This document shows positions 12,923 to 21,964 of a stretch of DNA of 64,000 nucleotides, in pieces. Positions within the stretch are counted from its first letter, which is position 1. Each line of letters starts with the position of its first letter. Below the pieces are notes generated by a model, which had not been told where the DNA came from, searched no databases, and worked only from the letters and a program-made list of their open reading frames with translations. The position numbers were made by a program, and so were the translations under genes. This DNA is from Pseudomonadales bacterium (GTDB taxonomy: Bacteria > Pseudomonadota > Gammaproteobacteria > Pseudomonadales > Azotimanducaceae). The DNA lies in assembly GCA_023300545.1 (NCBI GenBank), contig JALZVT010000044.1, positions 1 through 64,000 of the forward strand, written 5' to 3'.

Positions 12923-13764
12923 TATTGCGGGGCGCCTTTCGAACCTGCGACATCCATGTCCTTCACAGCCCAATCGTAGCGCCTCTGGACAACCTCGCCG
13001 GCGTCACCCCGATCCAGAGTCACAATGACCGTTTCGGGGGTGAAATCAGCAGGCAAGGTGAATTCGCCACTGTAGTTCTGGAAGTATCTGAACCTGAAGC
13101 TCATAGGGTACTCGGGGATCGTGGCGATTTCTGTGAGTGCCAACACCGCACGCTCGCCAGCAACCGCCCCGTGAACTTCAAAATACAGGTCACCTTTCTG
13201 CCAGGCGTGCCGCGCCACGGTCTGCGCAATCACCAACTCATAGGAAACTACCCTGGGACGCTCGGTTGGGCGCAGTTGCATTCTCTCTATGTGCAAGCCT
13301 TTTGCCAATTCGGCGGGAGCCATCAAACTGCGATAAAACGCGACCTCTTCTTCGAGGGAAGCTATTTCGTCCTGCAATTCACGAAAGGTTGCGCGTACCT
13401 CATCCGCGGCCGAGGTGTCGACACCCTGCACCATGCGCAACTCGGTCAGCTCTGCACGCAGCTCATCCATGCGATCCTGATCAAAATCGTCACGCAGATC
13501 ATTCAGCCGCTCCACGGCTGAATGCGGCGCAGCAACGGTCGAGCCAAGCGCGTAAGCAATCGCCGCTACGCTGAGCAGCACAACGGGCAGCAGCCACCAG
13601 AACCATGCACCGGGTCGATAACGCACCACCTGCACCCGCGGTACATCCTCTCCTAGCGCATCGACGGCCGCTTGCACCGCATCAAGCCCTGAGTCGGGAT
13701 CGTTCGCTTGCTCGCGCGAGCCCTGAGAATTCCGAGACGCTTCGGAGGAAGTCGATTTATCCAT
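12922..13764 (-). CDS. DUF6776 family membrane protein
   Basis: A 280-residue protein of unknown function. A polar, Ser/Asp-rich head of ~50 residues is followed by one membrane helix (about 53-74), then a long heptad-like segment predicted to be a coiled coil (about 85-150), and a compact beta-rich C-terminal domain. The helix orientation suggests a periplasmic coiled coil and domain. The gene is translationally coupled to the bactofilin gene and lies in one direction with erpA. I infer that it is a membrane partner or anchor for the bactofilin filament; there is no direct evidence for this. The family name is given from memory. Confidence 0.85.
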   Translation of the reverse strand: MDKSTSSEASRNSQGSREQANDPDSGLDAVQAAVDALGEDVPRVQVVRYRPGAWFWWLLPVVLLSVAAIAYALGSTVAAPHSAVERLNDLRDDFDQDRMDELRAELTELRMVQGVDTSAADEVRATFRELQDEIASLEEEVAFYRSLMAPAELAKGLHIERMQLRPTERPRVVSYELVIAQTVARHAWQKGDLYFEVHGAVAGERAVLALTEIATIPEYPMSFRFRYFQNYSGEFTLPADFTPETVIVTLDRGDAGEVVQRRYDWAVKDMDVAGSKGAPQ

Positions 13765-14009
13765 TTAACCTGCCGTTCGGTTGGTGTCTCAAGTTTGCCG
13801 CCCACGCGTGCAATAAGCGACACCGATTGACGCACAGTTGTCCAAGTACGTGCAGAGGACCACAGCAACACACGCTCGCAGGGGTATACTCAGAACGCAC
13901 TTCTCCCGTATGGCGACGCGATGCGCGCGGCAATAGCATTTACTACCTTTGGCAAATCTTGTGAAACCTCCCGAACAATACGCCTCGACGCAGGTCACAT
14001 GATCTAGCT

Positions 14010-15986
14010 ATGGCCAAACCGGGCAAAACTTTTTCACTCGAATTTTTTCGGCGCCAGCTGGCCGGGGTAAATGCCCTGCCCCAATTGTCGATACTAGCGC
14101 TGCTTACCGGCCTGCTCACCGGTCTGGTCATCTTGCTGTTCAATGCCGCTGTCGACTTTGCACTGGTGCACTGGGTACTCGGCACCCATTCTGAAGACTT
14201 TGAATCACTGTCGCTGTTTATGCGCATGCTGCTGCCCTGTGCCGGCGGACTCGTGATTGGCACCGCACTAATGCGCATGCGGCGGCGGGACACCCGAGTG
14301 GGTGTTGTGCACGTTATGGAGCGACTCAGTCGCCACCAGGGCCAGTTACCCCTGAAAAACGCAGTCGTACAGTTTTTTGCCGGTATTTTCGCCATGATCA
14401 CCGGTCAGGCCGGCGGCCGAGAAGGCCCGGCGATTCATCTCGGCGCAGCGAGCTCCAGCCTGATTGGCCAGGCGTTTGAGCTACCCAACAACAGTGTACG
14501 AACCCTGGTTGCCTGTGGCACCGCTGCCGCCATCGCTGGCTCGTTCAATACGCCCATTGCCGGTGTCATTTTCGCGATGGAAGTCGTGATGATGGAATAC
14601 ACCATTGCCAGCTTTATTCCGGTGATTCTTGCGGCAGTCACATCCACCTTTCTGACCCATTCTATGCTCGGCAACGCCACCTCGTTCACGGTGCCACAAC
14701 TGCAGCTGACCTCCCTACAAGAAATACCCTTCATCATTCTCGCCGGAATTATGATTGGCTGCCTTGCTGCGGCGTTTAATACGCTGGTCGAGATGTTCTC
14801 CAAAATTAGCCAATGGTCTTTTCCCATGCGCGGCCTCGTTGCTGGAGCCATCTGTGGAATCTGTGCCTTTGCCACTCCGCAGGTCATGGGCATCGGCTAC
14901 GACACCGTCAACGGCGCTCTGCTAGGCAATATTGCGATCGGCACCCTGCTGCTGCTCGTGGTTACCAAGTCGATCGCCAGTGCAGCCTGTCTAGGACTTG
15001 GCTTACCGTTAGGCATCATTGGCCCAACCTTATTTATCGGCGCCTCGTTTGGCGGTGTTTTGGGATTACTCGGGCAGGCCGTGGCCCCCGGTGAGGTGTC
15101 GTCCCCTGGGCTCTACGTGATGCTGGGAATGTCCGCGATGATGGGAGCTGTTGTGCAGGCGCCACTAGCAGCGCTGATGACCGTGCTTGAACTCACCGCC
15201 AATCCCAACGTGATTCTGCCTGCAATGCTCATCATTGTTGTCGCCACCTTGGTGTGCAGTGAAGTGTTCAATAAGCAGTCGATCTTTTTAACGTCCCTCA
15301 AAAACATGGGGCTTGAATACCCTCCAAGCCCGGTGGCATTGCATCTGCAAAGAGCGGCTGTTGCGAGCCTAATGCACCGCAATTTTATCCGCATGCCCGA
15401 GACAGTTACCGTCTCTGAGGCGCGCAGCGTGCTTGAGCGCAAACCGCTATGGATAGTGGTAGAAGAAAACAACAACAGCGCGCACTGCCTGCTAAACCCA
15501 TCAGACCTCGCCGCCTGGCTTGATGAAATGTCCGCAGAAACGACCGAACAAGAACAGCTGCAAGAAGAGAAAAACGAACGACGCCGGCTGCGCAGAAAGG
15601 TGCTTAGCGAACTTGGAGAACGAAGCGACGCTAGCAGCGATGTCAGCACAGAGGTGCCAGTAACGAAAGAGGCACAACCTGCCCGCGCACGCACGGACAC
15701 CGCTGCCGCCACAAGCACCGCTGAAACTGCGGTGACAGACGACGCACAGACCACCAATGTGGTAACCCAGGATCTCGGCAGTGAGAAGATCGAATTGCTG
15801 AAGATTCCGGGTCAGCGAGAAGACGTTGCAAACATTGATATCCGCGCCACCCTGCAAGAAGCCCTTGAACAGTTGAATAGCCAAGGGGTGCGCGCCCTGT
15901 GCATCCGCCGCACCTCAATGCCCTTAGTGGCGCCAATAATGGGTGTATTAACCCGCGACGATATCAACAACTATCGTTCGAAGTAG
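14010..15986 (+). CDS. CLC-family chloride channel/transporter with split C-terminal CBS-like region
   Basis: Multi-spanning inner-membrane protein (658 residues) of the CLC family. The gating glutamate motif GREGP is at 136-140 and the NTPIAGVIFAME helix at about 180-191. The usual selectivity motif GSGIP is replaced by RVGVV near 96-100, the inner-gate glutamate next to E191 is a valine, and the GIFAP motif reads GIIGP. The cytoplasmic tail resembles a CBS pair interrupted by about 100 charged Glu/Arg/Ala/Thr-rich residues. Transport of an anion is likely, but ion preference and proton coupling are uncertain. The gene diverges from DUF6776 (245 bp apart) and is followed by hemL. Confidence 0.92.
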   Translation: MAKPGKTFSLEFFRRQLAGVNALPQLSILALLTGLLTGLVILLFNAAVDFALVHWVLGTHSEDFESLSLFMRMLLPCAGGLVIGTALMRMRRRDTRVGVVHVMERLSRHQGQLPLKNAVVQFFAGIFAMITGQAGGREGPAIHLGAASSSLIGQAFELPNNSVRTLVACGTAAAIAGSFNTPIAGVIFAMEVVMMEYTIASFIPVILAAVTSTFLTHSMLGNATSFTVPQLQLTSLQEIPFIILAGIMIGCLAAAFNTLVEMFSKISQWSFPMRGLVAGAICGICAFATPQVMGIGYDTVNGALLGNIAIGTLLLLVVTKSIASAACLGLGLPLGIIGPTLFIGASFGGVLGLLGQAVAPGEVSSPGLYVMLGMSAMMGAVVQAPLAALMTVLELTANPNVILPAMLIIVVATLVCSEVFNKQSIFLTSLKNMGLEYPPSPVALHLQRAAVASLMHRNFIRMPETVTVSEARSVLERKPLWIVVEENNNSAHCLLNPSDLAAWLDEMSAETTEQEQLQEEKNERRRLRRKVLSELGERSDASSDVSTEVPVTKEAQPARARTDTAAATSTAETAVTDDAQTTNVVTQDLGSEKIELLKIPGQREDVANIDIRATLQEALEQLNSQGVRALCIRRTSMPLVAPIMGVLTRDDINNYRSK

Positions 15987-16030
15987 CTATTATCCCCCGC
16001 GAACCATTCAGACATTCTTAAAGGCAACCT

Positions 16031-17329
16031 GTGACCCACAATCTCGACAACTCTAAAAAGCTCATCGAGCGCGCCGCGCGTTCAATTCCGGGCGGCGTTA
16101 ACTCACCGGTACGGGCGTTCAGCGGCGTTGGCGGCACACCGGTATTTTTCGACTCGGGCAAAGGCTCGAAACTTCACGACGTGGACGGCAACAGCTATAT
16201 CGACTACGTCGGTTCCTGGGGCCCCATGATTCTGGGCCACTCGCCAGACCATGTTATTGAAGCGGTTGTCGACCAAGCGCGCAGAGCGCTGGGGTTTGGC
16301 GCACCAACAGAACTTGAAGTAGAACTGGCAGAACTCGTCTGCGAACGCGTGCCCAGCATCGACGCGGTTCGATTGGTGAGCTCCGGCACAGAGGCCACAA
16401 TGTCAGCGATTCGGTTGGCTCGCGGCGCGACCGGACGCGACCTGATCATCAAGTTTGCAGGTTGCTACCACGGTCATTCCGACTCATTACTCGTAAAAGC
16501 AGGCTCAGGCCTACTAACACTGGGCATTCCAAATTCACCGGGTGTCCCCGAAGCAATCGCTCAGCACACACTCAACCTGCCGTATAACGATCCACAAGCA
16601 ATAAGAGATGCCTTTGCGGAATACGGCGACAAGGTTGCCTGCGTCATCGTCGAGCCAGTGGCTGGCAACATGGGTTGCATACCACCCACCGTAGAATTTC
16701 TGCAAACCATGCGGGAAGTTACCGCGGCGCACGGCACGGTTTTGATTTTCGACGAAGTGATGACCGGTTTCCGCGTCGGCCCCGCTGGCGCACAAGGCGT
16801 GTACAACATTCAACCTGACCTGACGACACTCGGCAAAGTGATTGGCGGCGGCCTACCCGTCGGGGCCTTTGGTGGCCGCGCTGATCTGATGAATCAAATA
16901 GCCCCTTCAGGTCCTGTTTATCAGGCGGGCACGTTATCGGGCAACCCACTGGCGGTCACCGCTGGATTGACAACTTTGCGCAGCCTTACCCCTGATGTGT
17001 ACAAACAGCTGGCCGAAAAAACCAGCTATCTGGTAAACGGCTTACAAGCGATCGCTGACAAACACAGCGAACCCATGGTCACCAATAACGTGTGCGGCAT
17101 GTTCGGCGCATTTTTCACAGATTCCACAGCGGTCAACAGCTTTACCGACGTCGAAGGGTGCAACATCGATCGCTTCAATCGGTTTTTTCACGAAATGCTT
17201 AGCCGGGGTATCTACCTCGCGCCCTCGGCATTTGAAGCCGGCTTTATGTCGCTCGCCCACAGCCAGCAAGATCTCGACGACACACTGAGTGCCGCAGACG
17301 AATCTATCGCTGCGCTTTCGAATTCCTAA
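16031..17329 (+). CDS. hemL: Glutamate-1-semialdehyde 2,1-aminomutase
   Basis: PLP enzyme of the C5 heme pathway that converts glutamate-1-semialdehyde to 5-aminolevulinate in the cytoplasm. The 432 residues match the family. The start region [13 protein letters not shown], the FDEVMTGFR segment and the PLP lysine K269 in [14 protein letters not shown] are diagnostic. The start is a GTG at 16031 preceded by an AAGG. The stop TAA is embedded in the ribosome site of the next gene, the adenosine kinase, so the two are cotranscribed. Confidence 0.97.
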   Translation: MTHNLDNSKKLIERAARSIPGGVNSPVRAFSGVGGTPVFFDSGKGSKLHDVDGNSYIDYVGSWGPMILGHSPDHVIEAVVDQARRALGFGAPTELEVELAELVCERVPSIDAVRLVSSGTEATMSAIRLARGATGRDLIIKFAGCYHGHSDSLLVKAGSGLLTLGIPNSPGVPEAIAQHTLNLPYNDPQAIRDAFAEYGDKVACVIVEPVAGNMGCIPPTVEFLQTMREVTAAHGTVLIFDEVMTGFRVGPAGAQGVYNIQPDLTTLGKVIGGGLPVGAFGGRADLMNQIAPSGPVYQAGTLSGNPLAVTAGLTTLRSLTPDVYKQLAEKTSYLVNGLQAIADKHSEPMVTNNVCGMFGAFFTDSTAVNSFTDVEGCNIDRFNRFFHEMLSRGIYLAPSAFEAGFMSLAHSQQDLDDTLSAADESIAALSNS

Positions 17330-17339
17330 GGAGAATCTC

Positions 17340-18374
17340 TTGACTACATCTGCTTCTAAAAACAACGCTCAGGCGCCTACAAAACTTGCGGTATACGGCG
17401 TTGGCAATGCACTCGTTGATATGGAATATAAAATCGAAGACGATTTTTTAGCCAGTCACGACATTGCGAAAGGCCACATGACGTTGGTGGAAGCCGATCG
17501 ACTCCAGGCGTTGACTGAAGCCTTGCACGGCTTTGCCCCCTCTAACTCAAGCGGCGGTTCTGCAGCAAACACAATTTATGCCGTGCAATCATTTGGCGAG
17601 CAAGCGGGCTATGCCTGCAAAATCGCCCACGATGAAACCGGCGACTATTTTATGACCGCCATGCGCGACGCCGGCGTTCACGTCGACGCTAGTGCTCAGG
17701 TTGAAGACGGCACAACGGGCCGATGCCTGGTGCTCATTACGCCAGACGCCGAGCGCAGCATGAACACGCACCTCGGCATCTCAGCAACCATCACAACGTC
17801 GGCACTTAACACCGACGTGCTGAAAAATTCTGACTGCCTGTATATCGAAGGCTACCTTTGCTCTGGCGACGACAGTACGGAGCTTGCCATCGCCGCACGC
17901 GAGACCGCGGAACAGGCTGGAATCACGACAACCTTGACGCTGTCTGATCCCGCCATGGTGCAGTTCTGCAAAGACAACCTGGTGAAGATCATTGGCAACG
18001 GCGTGAACCACATTTTCTGCAACGAAGAAGAAGCACTGACCTGGGCCGGCACCGACCGGCTAGACATCGCGGTGAAAGAATTGCGCGATGCCGCGCAAGG
18101 CTTAAGCATCACACTAGGCGCCAAAGGCAGCATGGTCGTCGATGCCAATGGTCAACATGAAGTGGCTGGCTTTGATACCAAGGTTATCGACACCAACGGC
18201 GCGGGCGACATCTACGCCGGCGCGAGTCTGTGGGGTTGGACCCAAGGCATGGACGCAAAGCAGGCCGCACGGTTTGCTAACTACTCAGCGGCCCAGCTGG
18301 TTGCCGCATATGGGGCCAGAATGGCCAGTCCAGAGGCCTACCGCGCACTCGAGTCGAGCTACCCCAGAAACTAA
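17340..18374 (+). CDS. PfkB-family adenosine kinase
   Basis: Sugar/nucleoside kinase of the ribokinase fold, 344 residues, most like bacterial adenosine kinases that salvage adenosine to AMP. The N-terminal PfkB signature is seen as SSGGSAANTIYA, and the C-terminal one as DTNGAGDIYAGA, with the catalytic aspartate in GAGD. I chose the TTG at 17340 because a perfect AAGGAG lies 6 nt upstream (17328-17333), overlapping the hemL stop. The family is certain; the adenosine preference is inferred from overall similarity and could instead be another purine nucleoside or ribose-like sugar. Confidence 0.9.
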   Translation: MTTSASKNNAQAPTKLAVYGVGNALVDMEYKIEDDFLASHDIAKGHMTLVEADRLQALTEALHGFAPSNSSGGSAANTIYAVQSFGEQAGYACKIAHDETGDYFMTAMRDAGVHVDASAQVEDGTTGRCLVLITPDAERSMNTHLGISATITTSALNTDVLKNSDCLYIEGYLCSGDDSTELAIAARETAEQAGITTTLTLSDPAMVQFCKDNLVKIIGNGVNHIFCNEEEALTWAGTDRLDIAVKELRDAAQGLSITLGAKGSMVVDANGQHEVAGFDTKVIDTNGAGDIYAGASLWGWTQGMDAKQAARFANYSAAQLVAAYGARMASPEAYRALESSYPRN

Positions 18375-18427
18375 GCGACCGCTATCTACAGGCCGAACTT
18401 TTCTGCTTTTCCCGTTATAGTGTAGCC

Positions 18428-18799
18428 ATGACTACGCCAATAAAGCCGTCAATTGCCCTCGATGACTTGCCCAACCTGGGCAAGACAACGGTTATGTGGC
18501 TGCGGGCCATTGGCATTCGTGACAGCGGCACACTGCGGGAACGCGGCATTTTCTGGGCCTACCAGCGCATGCAGGCCCGCCGTTTCAGGGTCACAACCGC
18601 AGTGCTGTTCAGTCTAGAGGGTGCCTTGCAAGATCGACCCTGGCGGTCGTTCAGTACCGCAGAAAAAGACCTGCTGTTGAGCAAACTGGCCCACTTCGAA
18701 CGGCACCCAGACCCCGCTGCGCGACCAGTACCTCAGGCGGCGCCGCGAAAAGCGGGCAGTGGCGCTAAATTGTCGGACAAATCCGCCTTCACTCCATAA
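18428..18799 (+). CDS. TfoX/Sxy C-terminal domain protein
   Basis: A 123-residue protein that consists of the C-terminal half of TfoX/Sxy (helix-hairpin-helix-like), recognisable from DLPNLGKTTVMWLRAIGI and YQRMQARRF. Full TfoX is a competence regulator; free-standing C-terminal copies are common and their role is unknown. A polar tail of ~30 residues follows the domain. The gene starts 53 bp after the adenosine kinase and its last 11 bases overlap the end of sfsA on the opposite strand. Confidence 0.82.
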   Translation: MTTPIKPSIALDDLPNLGKTTVMWLRAIGIRDSGTLRERGIFWAYQRMQARRFRVTTAVLFSLEGALQDRPWRSFSTAEKDLLLSKLAHFERHPDPAARPVPQAAPRKAGSGAKLSDKSAFTP

Positions 18800-19553
18800 G
18801 ATCAACCGGCAACCGCCCAACCACTACAATCTCCGCCGGTCCAACCTCACACTCATACGCCAACACCTCAACCCCGGCCGCCGCACTTGCCGCCACCGCG
18901 CGTGCGTATTCGGGGTAAATCTCATGCGCGCAGCGCACCCGCTTGATGCCCGTGTGCTGCACACAAAACAGCAGCACTGCCCGCTGCCCGGCAGCCACTC
19001 GTCGAGTTAAGGCCTGTACATGACGCAGAGCGCGCTCGCTCACTGAATCAGGAAACGCCCCAACCCCCTCAGCAAGACACAGCGTCACGCTCTTCACTTC
19101 AACAAAGCCGGCAACACCGGCCGCGTCGGTAAAGCCAAAATCAAAACGCCCCGCCTCATCCGGCACGGCCACTTCGCGGCGCAGCGCTTGCGGTGCGATC
19201 AGTTCGGCAATTACGCCGGCTTTGATCGCCTCATCAACCAGCGCGTTCGCCTTGCTCGAGTTGATACCCACTTTGACGGTTGCAGGCGCTGGTTCAGGGT
19301 CACTACTGCCGGCCGACAAAAATTCCAAGGGCTCAATGACTTCGAGTGTGTGCGGGTATTTGCGTTTCGGGTTATCGCTCTGGGAAAACCACACGCGACT
19401 GCCTGGCGTGCTGCAGCCGGTCATCGCGCCGGTGTTTGGACAGTGCAGTGTTAGCGTCGAACCGTCGGCGCGCTCGACATCCGCCAGAAAGCGTTTGTAG
19501 CGGCGCAACAGAACACCACTCTCAAGCGTTGCACCCAGCGTGTCGAATTTCAC
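18789..19553 (-). CDS. sfsA: DNA/RNA nuclease SfsA family protein
   Basis: SfsA-family protein of ~254 residues, known in E. coli as a sugar fermentation stimulation protein; the fold contains a nuclease-like core. Conserved segments include RRYKRFLADV, CPNTGAMTGCSTPGS, the PD-(D/E)XK-like FVEVKSVTL, and AVLLFCVQHTGIKRV. The GTG start at 19553 overlaps the stop of the aminotransferase gene (GTGA), indicating coupled translation; an ATG at 19571 would lie inside that gene. The biochemical role is poorly known in the family. Confidence 0.93.
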   Translation of the reverse strand: MKFDTLGATLESGVLLRRYKRFLADVERADGSTLTLHCPNTGAMTGCSTPGSRVWFSQSDNPKRKYPHTLEVIEPLEFLSAGSSDPEPAPATVKVGINSSKANALVDEAIKAGVIAELIAPQALRREVAVPDEAGRFDFGFTDAAGVAGFVEVKSVTLCLAEGVGAFPDSVSERALRHVQALTRRVAAGQRAVLLFCVQHTGIKRVRCAHEIYPEYARAVAASAAAGVEVLAYECEVGPAEIVVVGRLPVDLME

Positions 19554-20767
19554 GTGGCGCCGATGCCCCAATCAGACAGAGCAGTGCGAATCCGCTCCAA
19601 ACCCACCTCAATCTGCTCGGACGAAGTAGTGAAGGCAAAGCGCACGTGCTGGGCTGCCCCAACAACGCCAAAGTCGGTCCCCGGCGTCACCGCCACCTTG
19701 TATTCATCGACCAATCGCCAACAGAAGGTCTCGGCATCCATACCGGTATGGCTAACGTCTACGTAGAGGAAGAAGCCACCACCCGGTACAAACGGAATGT
19801 CGAACCCGAGCTGTGACAGGCCACCAACCAGCAAATCACGGCGCTCACGAAACACATCGCGGCGGCGCTCATGCTCGGCCATGGCCGCAGGGCTGAAGGC
19901 TTCGATGGCCGCGTACTGAGCAGGGGTCGATGGCGAAATAAAGAGGTTTTGCGCAAATCGTTCAAGCGGCTCACGGGCCCAGTCGGGCGTGACCACCCAG
20001 CCAAGACGCCAGCCCGTCATACCAAAAAACTTGGAAAAACTATTCACCAGAAACGCATCACGATCTACTTCCCAGCCACAGCTGTAGCCGTCCGGACGCT
20101 CATCAAACACTAGCCCGGAATAAATCTCGTCGAGCAATACCACACCGTTGTTGGCATGCACGGCATCACAAACACCAGCAAGCGCAGTTGCACTCAACAT
20201 GCCACCGGTTGGATTAGCCGGAGACGCCAACAGCACACCGCGCGTGTGCTCTGTCCAGGCCGCTTGAACCTGTTCGCCAGTCAGTTGGTATTCGTGCTCG
20301 GAAGACGCAGGCAACAGCCGCGGAACGGCGTTCACCAGATGCGCAAAGGCTGAATTGCAGGGATAGCCTGGGTCGGCCATGAGCAGTTCATGCCCCGGAT
20401 CAAACAACGCGGCCATCAGCAACGTCAGCGCCCCACTCGCACCAGCCGTCACCAGAATATTGTCTGGGGCCACCTGTTGACCCAGGGTGGTGCAGTAGTA
20501 ATTAGCAATTGCCTCGCGCAACGGCTGCACACCATCCGCATTGGTGTACTTGGTCAGACCACCCGCCAGGGCAGCCTGTCCAGCGGCAACCACCGGCTCG
20601 CAGGTGCTGAAATCGGGCTCTCCAAGCTGGAAGTGAACCACCGTGTGGCCCTGCGCTTCGTACGCAAACGCTCGTTTAGACAGCTCCATCACACGGAAGG
20701 GCTGAACGACCCCAGCACGCTCCGCGAGTGGGTGTGAAGCCTGTGCGTCCTTACTTACCGCCACCAC
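19550..20767 (-). CDS. PLP-dependent class I/II aminotransferase
   Basis: Cytoplasmic aminotransferase of fold type I, 405 residues. The PLP lysine is K246 in VNSFSKFFGMTGWRLGW. Other conserved parts are GEPDF, TAGASGAL, ASPANPTGGM and LLDEIYSGL. It resembles aspartate/alanine-type transaminases of the AspC/Aat group, but the amino donor cannot be fixed from sequence by eye. The start is a GTG at 20767 (a second GTG is next to it). It is the first gene of a two-gene unit with sfsA and diverges from dksA. Confidence 0.92.
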   Translation of the reverse strand: MVAVSKDAQASHPLAERAGVVQPFRVMELSKRAFAYEAQGHTVVHFQLGEPDFSTCEPVVAAGQAALAGGLTKYTNADGVQPLREAIANYYCTTLGQQVAPDNILVTAGASGALTLLMAALFDPGHELLMADPGYPCNSAFAHLVNAVPRLLPASSEHEYQLTGEQVQAAWTEHTRGVLLASPANPTGGMLSATALAGVCDAVHANNGVVLLDEIYSGLVFDERPDGYSCGWEVDRDAFLVNSFSKFFGMTGWRLGWVVTPDWAREPLERFAQNLFISPSTPAQYAAIEAFSPAAMAEHERRRDVFRERRDLLVGGLSQLGFDIPFVPGGGFFLYVDVSHTGMDAETFCWRLVDEYKVAVTPGTDFGVVGAAQHVRFAFTTSSEQIEVGLERIRTALSDWGIGAT

Positions 20768-20942
20768 AGTATGATTCCGCTGCGCAAAAGGGGTCAGTGT
20801 ATATGGTCAATCAGGAAATGTTCTGGTAGTTTACGCGCCCTCTCGCCGCCGCAGGCTGCGTAAATGGGAAATCCACGGATTTGGCATTTACTTCGACTGC
20901 TCTGCACGGCAGACGACAAGCCGAAGAGGATATGTTCCACGT

Positions 20943-21956
20943 ATGGCCGCAAAAAAAGATAGCGCTTCCAAGTCTCCGACGGATAAGAAAGCCGTCAAAG
21001 GAAAAGCCGTAAAAGCTAAAAAAGCCGCAAATAAAACTGCGGCCGCAAAGAAAACTCCGGGCAAAGCAGCATCTGCCAATACCGCCTCGGCTGAAAAAGC
21101 AGCCGCCAAGGCAACCTCCCAGAAAGCAATTAAGAAAGCAGGCACTAAAACTGCCACCAAATCGCCTGCATCAAAAGCCAAAGCCAAAAAATCGGCTGCG
21201 ACCAGTAAATCGGCCGCGACCACTTCCAAATCTCCTATAAAGAAGAAAGCAGTCACGAGCGCGAAGAAACCAGCGAGCGATTCCAAAACCGCTCCCAGTA
21301 AGAAAACCGCAGCGTCCAAAGCGGCCACAGAACCAACTAAAACGGCCGCAAAGGCGACCACTAAAAAAGCGGCAACCAAGAAAGCAACGGGTGGGCGTAA
21401 GAAAGCCGCCAGCAAAGCTCGGGGCCGATCAAAGGCTGCTGATGCCATCGTCAACACGCCCATACGCAAACGTACACTGGTCAAGAAAGCACCGGTAAAA
21501 CTGCTGCCTCGGCCAACGAGTCATGCCAAAGCATCTGCTGACTCGCCGTTCAAGAACTACACGCCGTACGACATCAAAAGCGATGAGGAGTACATGAACG
21601 CTGATCAGGAAAATCATTTCCGGATCATCTTGAACAACTGGCGCACCGAGCTGATGGAAGAGGTTGATCGGACCGTCAACCACATGAAAGACGAAGCGGC
21701 TAACTTCCCAGACCCGGCTGACCGAGCCACCCAGGAAGAAGAGTTCAGCATTGAGCTGCGGACGCGCGATCGCGAACGCAAACTGATCAAAAAGATTGAT
21801 CAGACACTCGAGCGGCTGGAGCAGCAAGACTATGGTTTCTGTGACACCTGTGGCGTCGAAATTGGCATACGCCGACTCGAAGCACGTCCGACAGCAACCC
21901 AATGTGTCGACTGCAAAACCCTCGATGAACTACGCGAGCGACAGCTTCACGGCTAA
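20943..21956 (+). CDS. dksA: DksA with a ~200-residue Lys/Ala-rich N-terminal extension
   Basis: RNA polymerase-binding factor that works with ppGpp in the secondary channel, tuning rRNA and amino acid promoters. The C-terminal ~130 residues (from about 206) are a standard DksA: EEYMNADQENHF, the coiled-coil tip FPDPADRATQEEEF with both acids (D257, D260), and the zinc finger cysteines 300, 303, 321 and 324. E. coli DksA has about 151 residues; here 1-200 are an almost uninterrupted run of Lys, Ala, Ser and Thr (AAKK, TKKA, SKSAA), like histone H1 or AlgP. The frame is open without stops from the ATG at 20943, so the head is probably translated and may bind DNA or RNA. gluQ follows within 10 bp. 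Confidence 0.95.
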   Translation: MAAKKDSASKSPTDKKAVKGKAVKAKKAANKTAAAKKTPGKAASANTASAEKAAAKATSQKAIKKAGTKTATKSPASKAKAKKSAATSKSAATTSKSPIKKKAVTSAKKPASDSKTAPSKKTAASKAATEPTKTAAKATTKKAATKKATGGRKKAASKARGRSKAADAIVNTPIRKRTLVKKAPVKLLPRPTSHAKASADSPFKNYTPYDIKSDEEYMNADQENHFRIILNNWRTELMEEVDRTVNHMKDEAANFPDPADRATQEEEFSIELRTRDRERKLIKKIDQTLERLEQQDYGFCDTCGVEIGIRRLEARPTATQCVDCKTLDELRERQLHG

Positions 21957-21964
21957 GTACTAGC

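Noticed and set aside
12745-13521. A 258-codon plus-strand frame
   Set aside because: It is antisense to the bactofilin and DUF6776 genes, which have coupled start/stop overlaps and recognisable domains.
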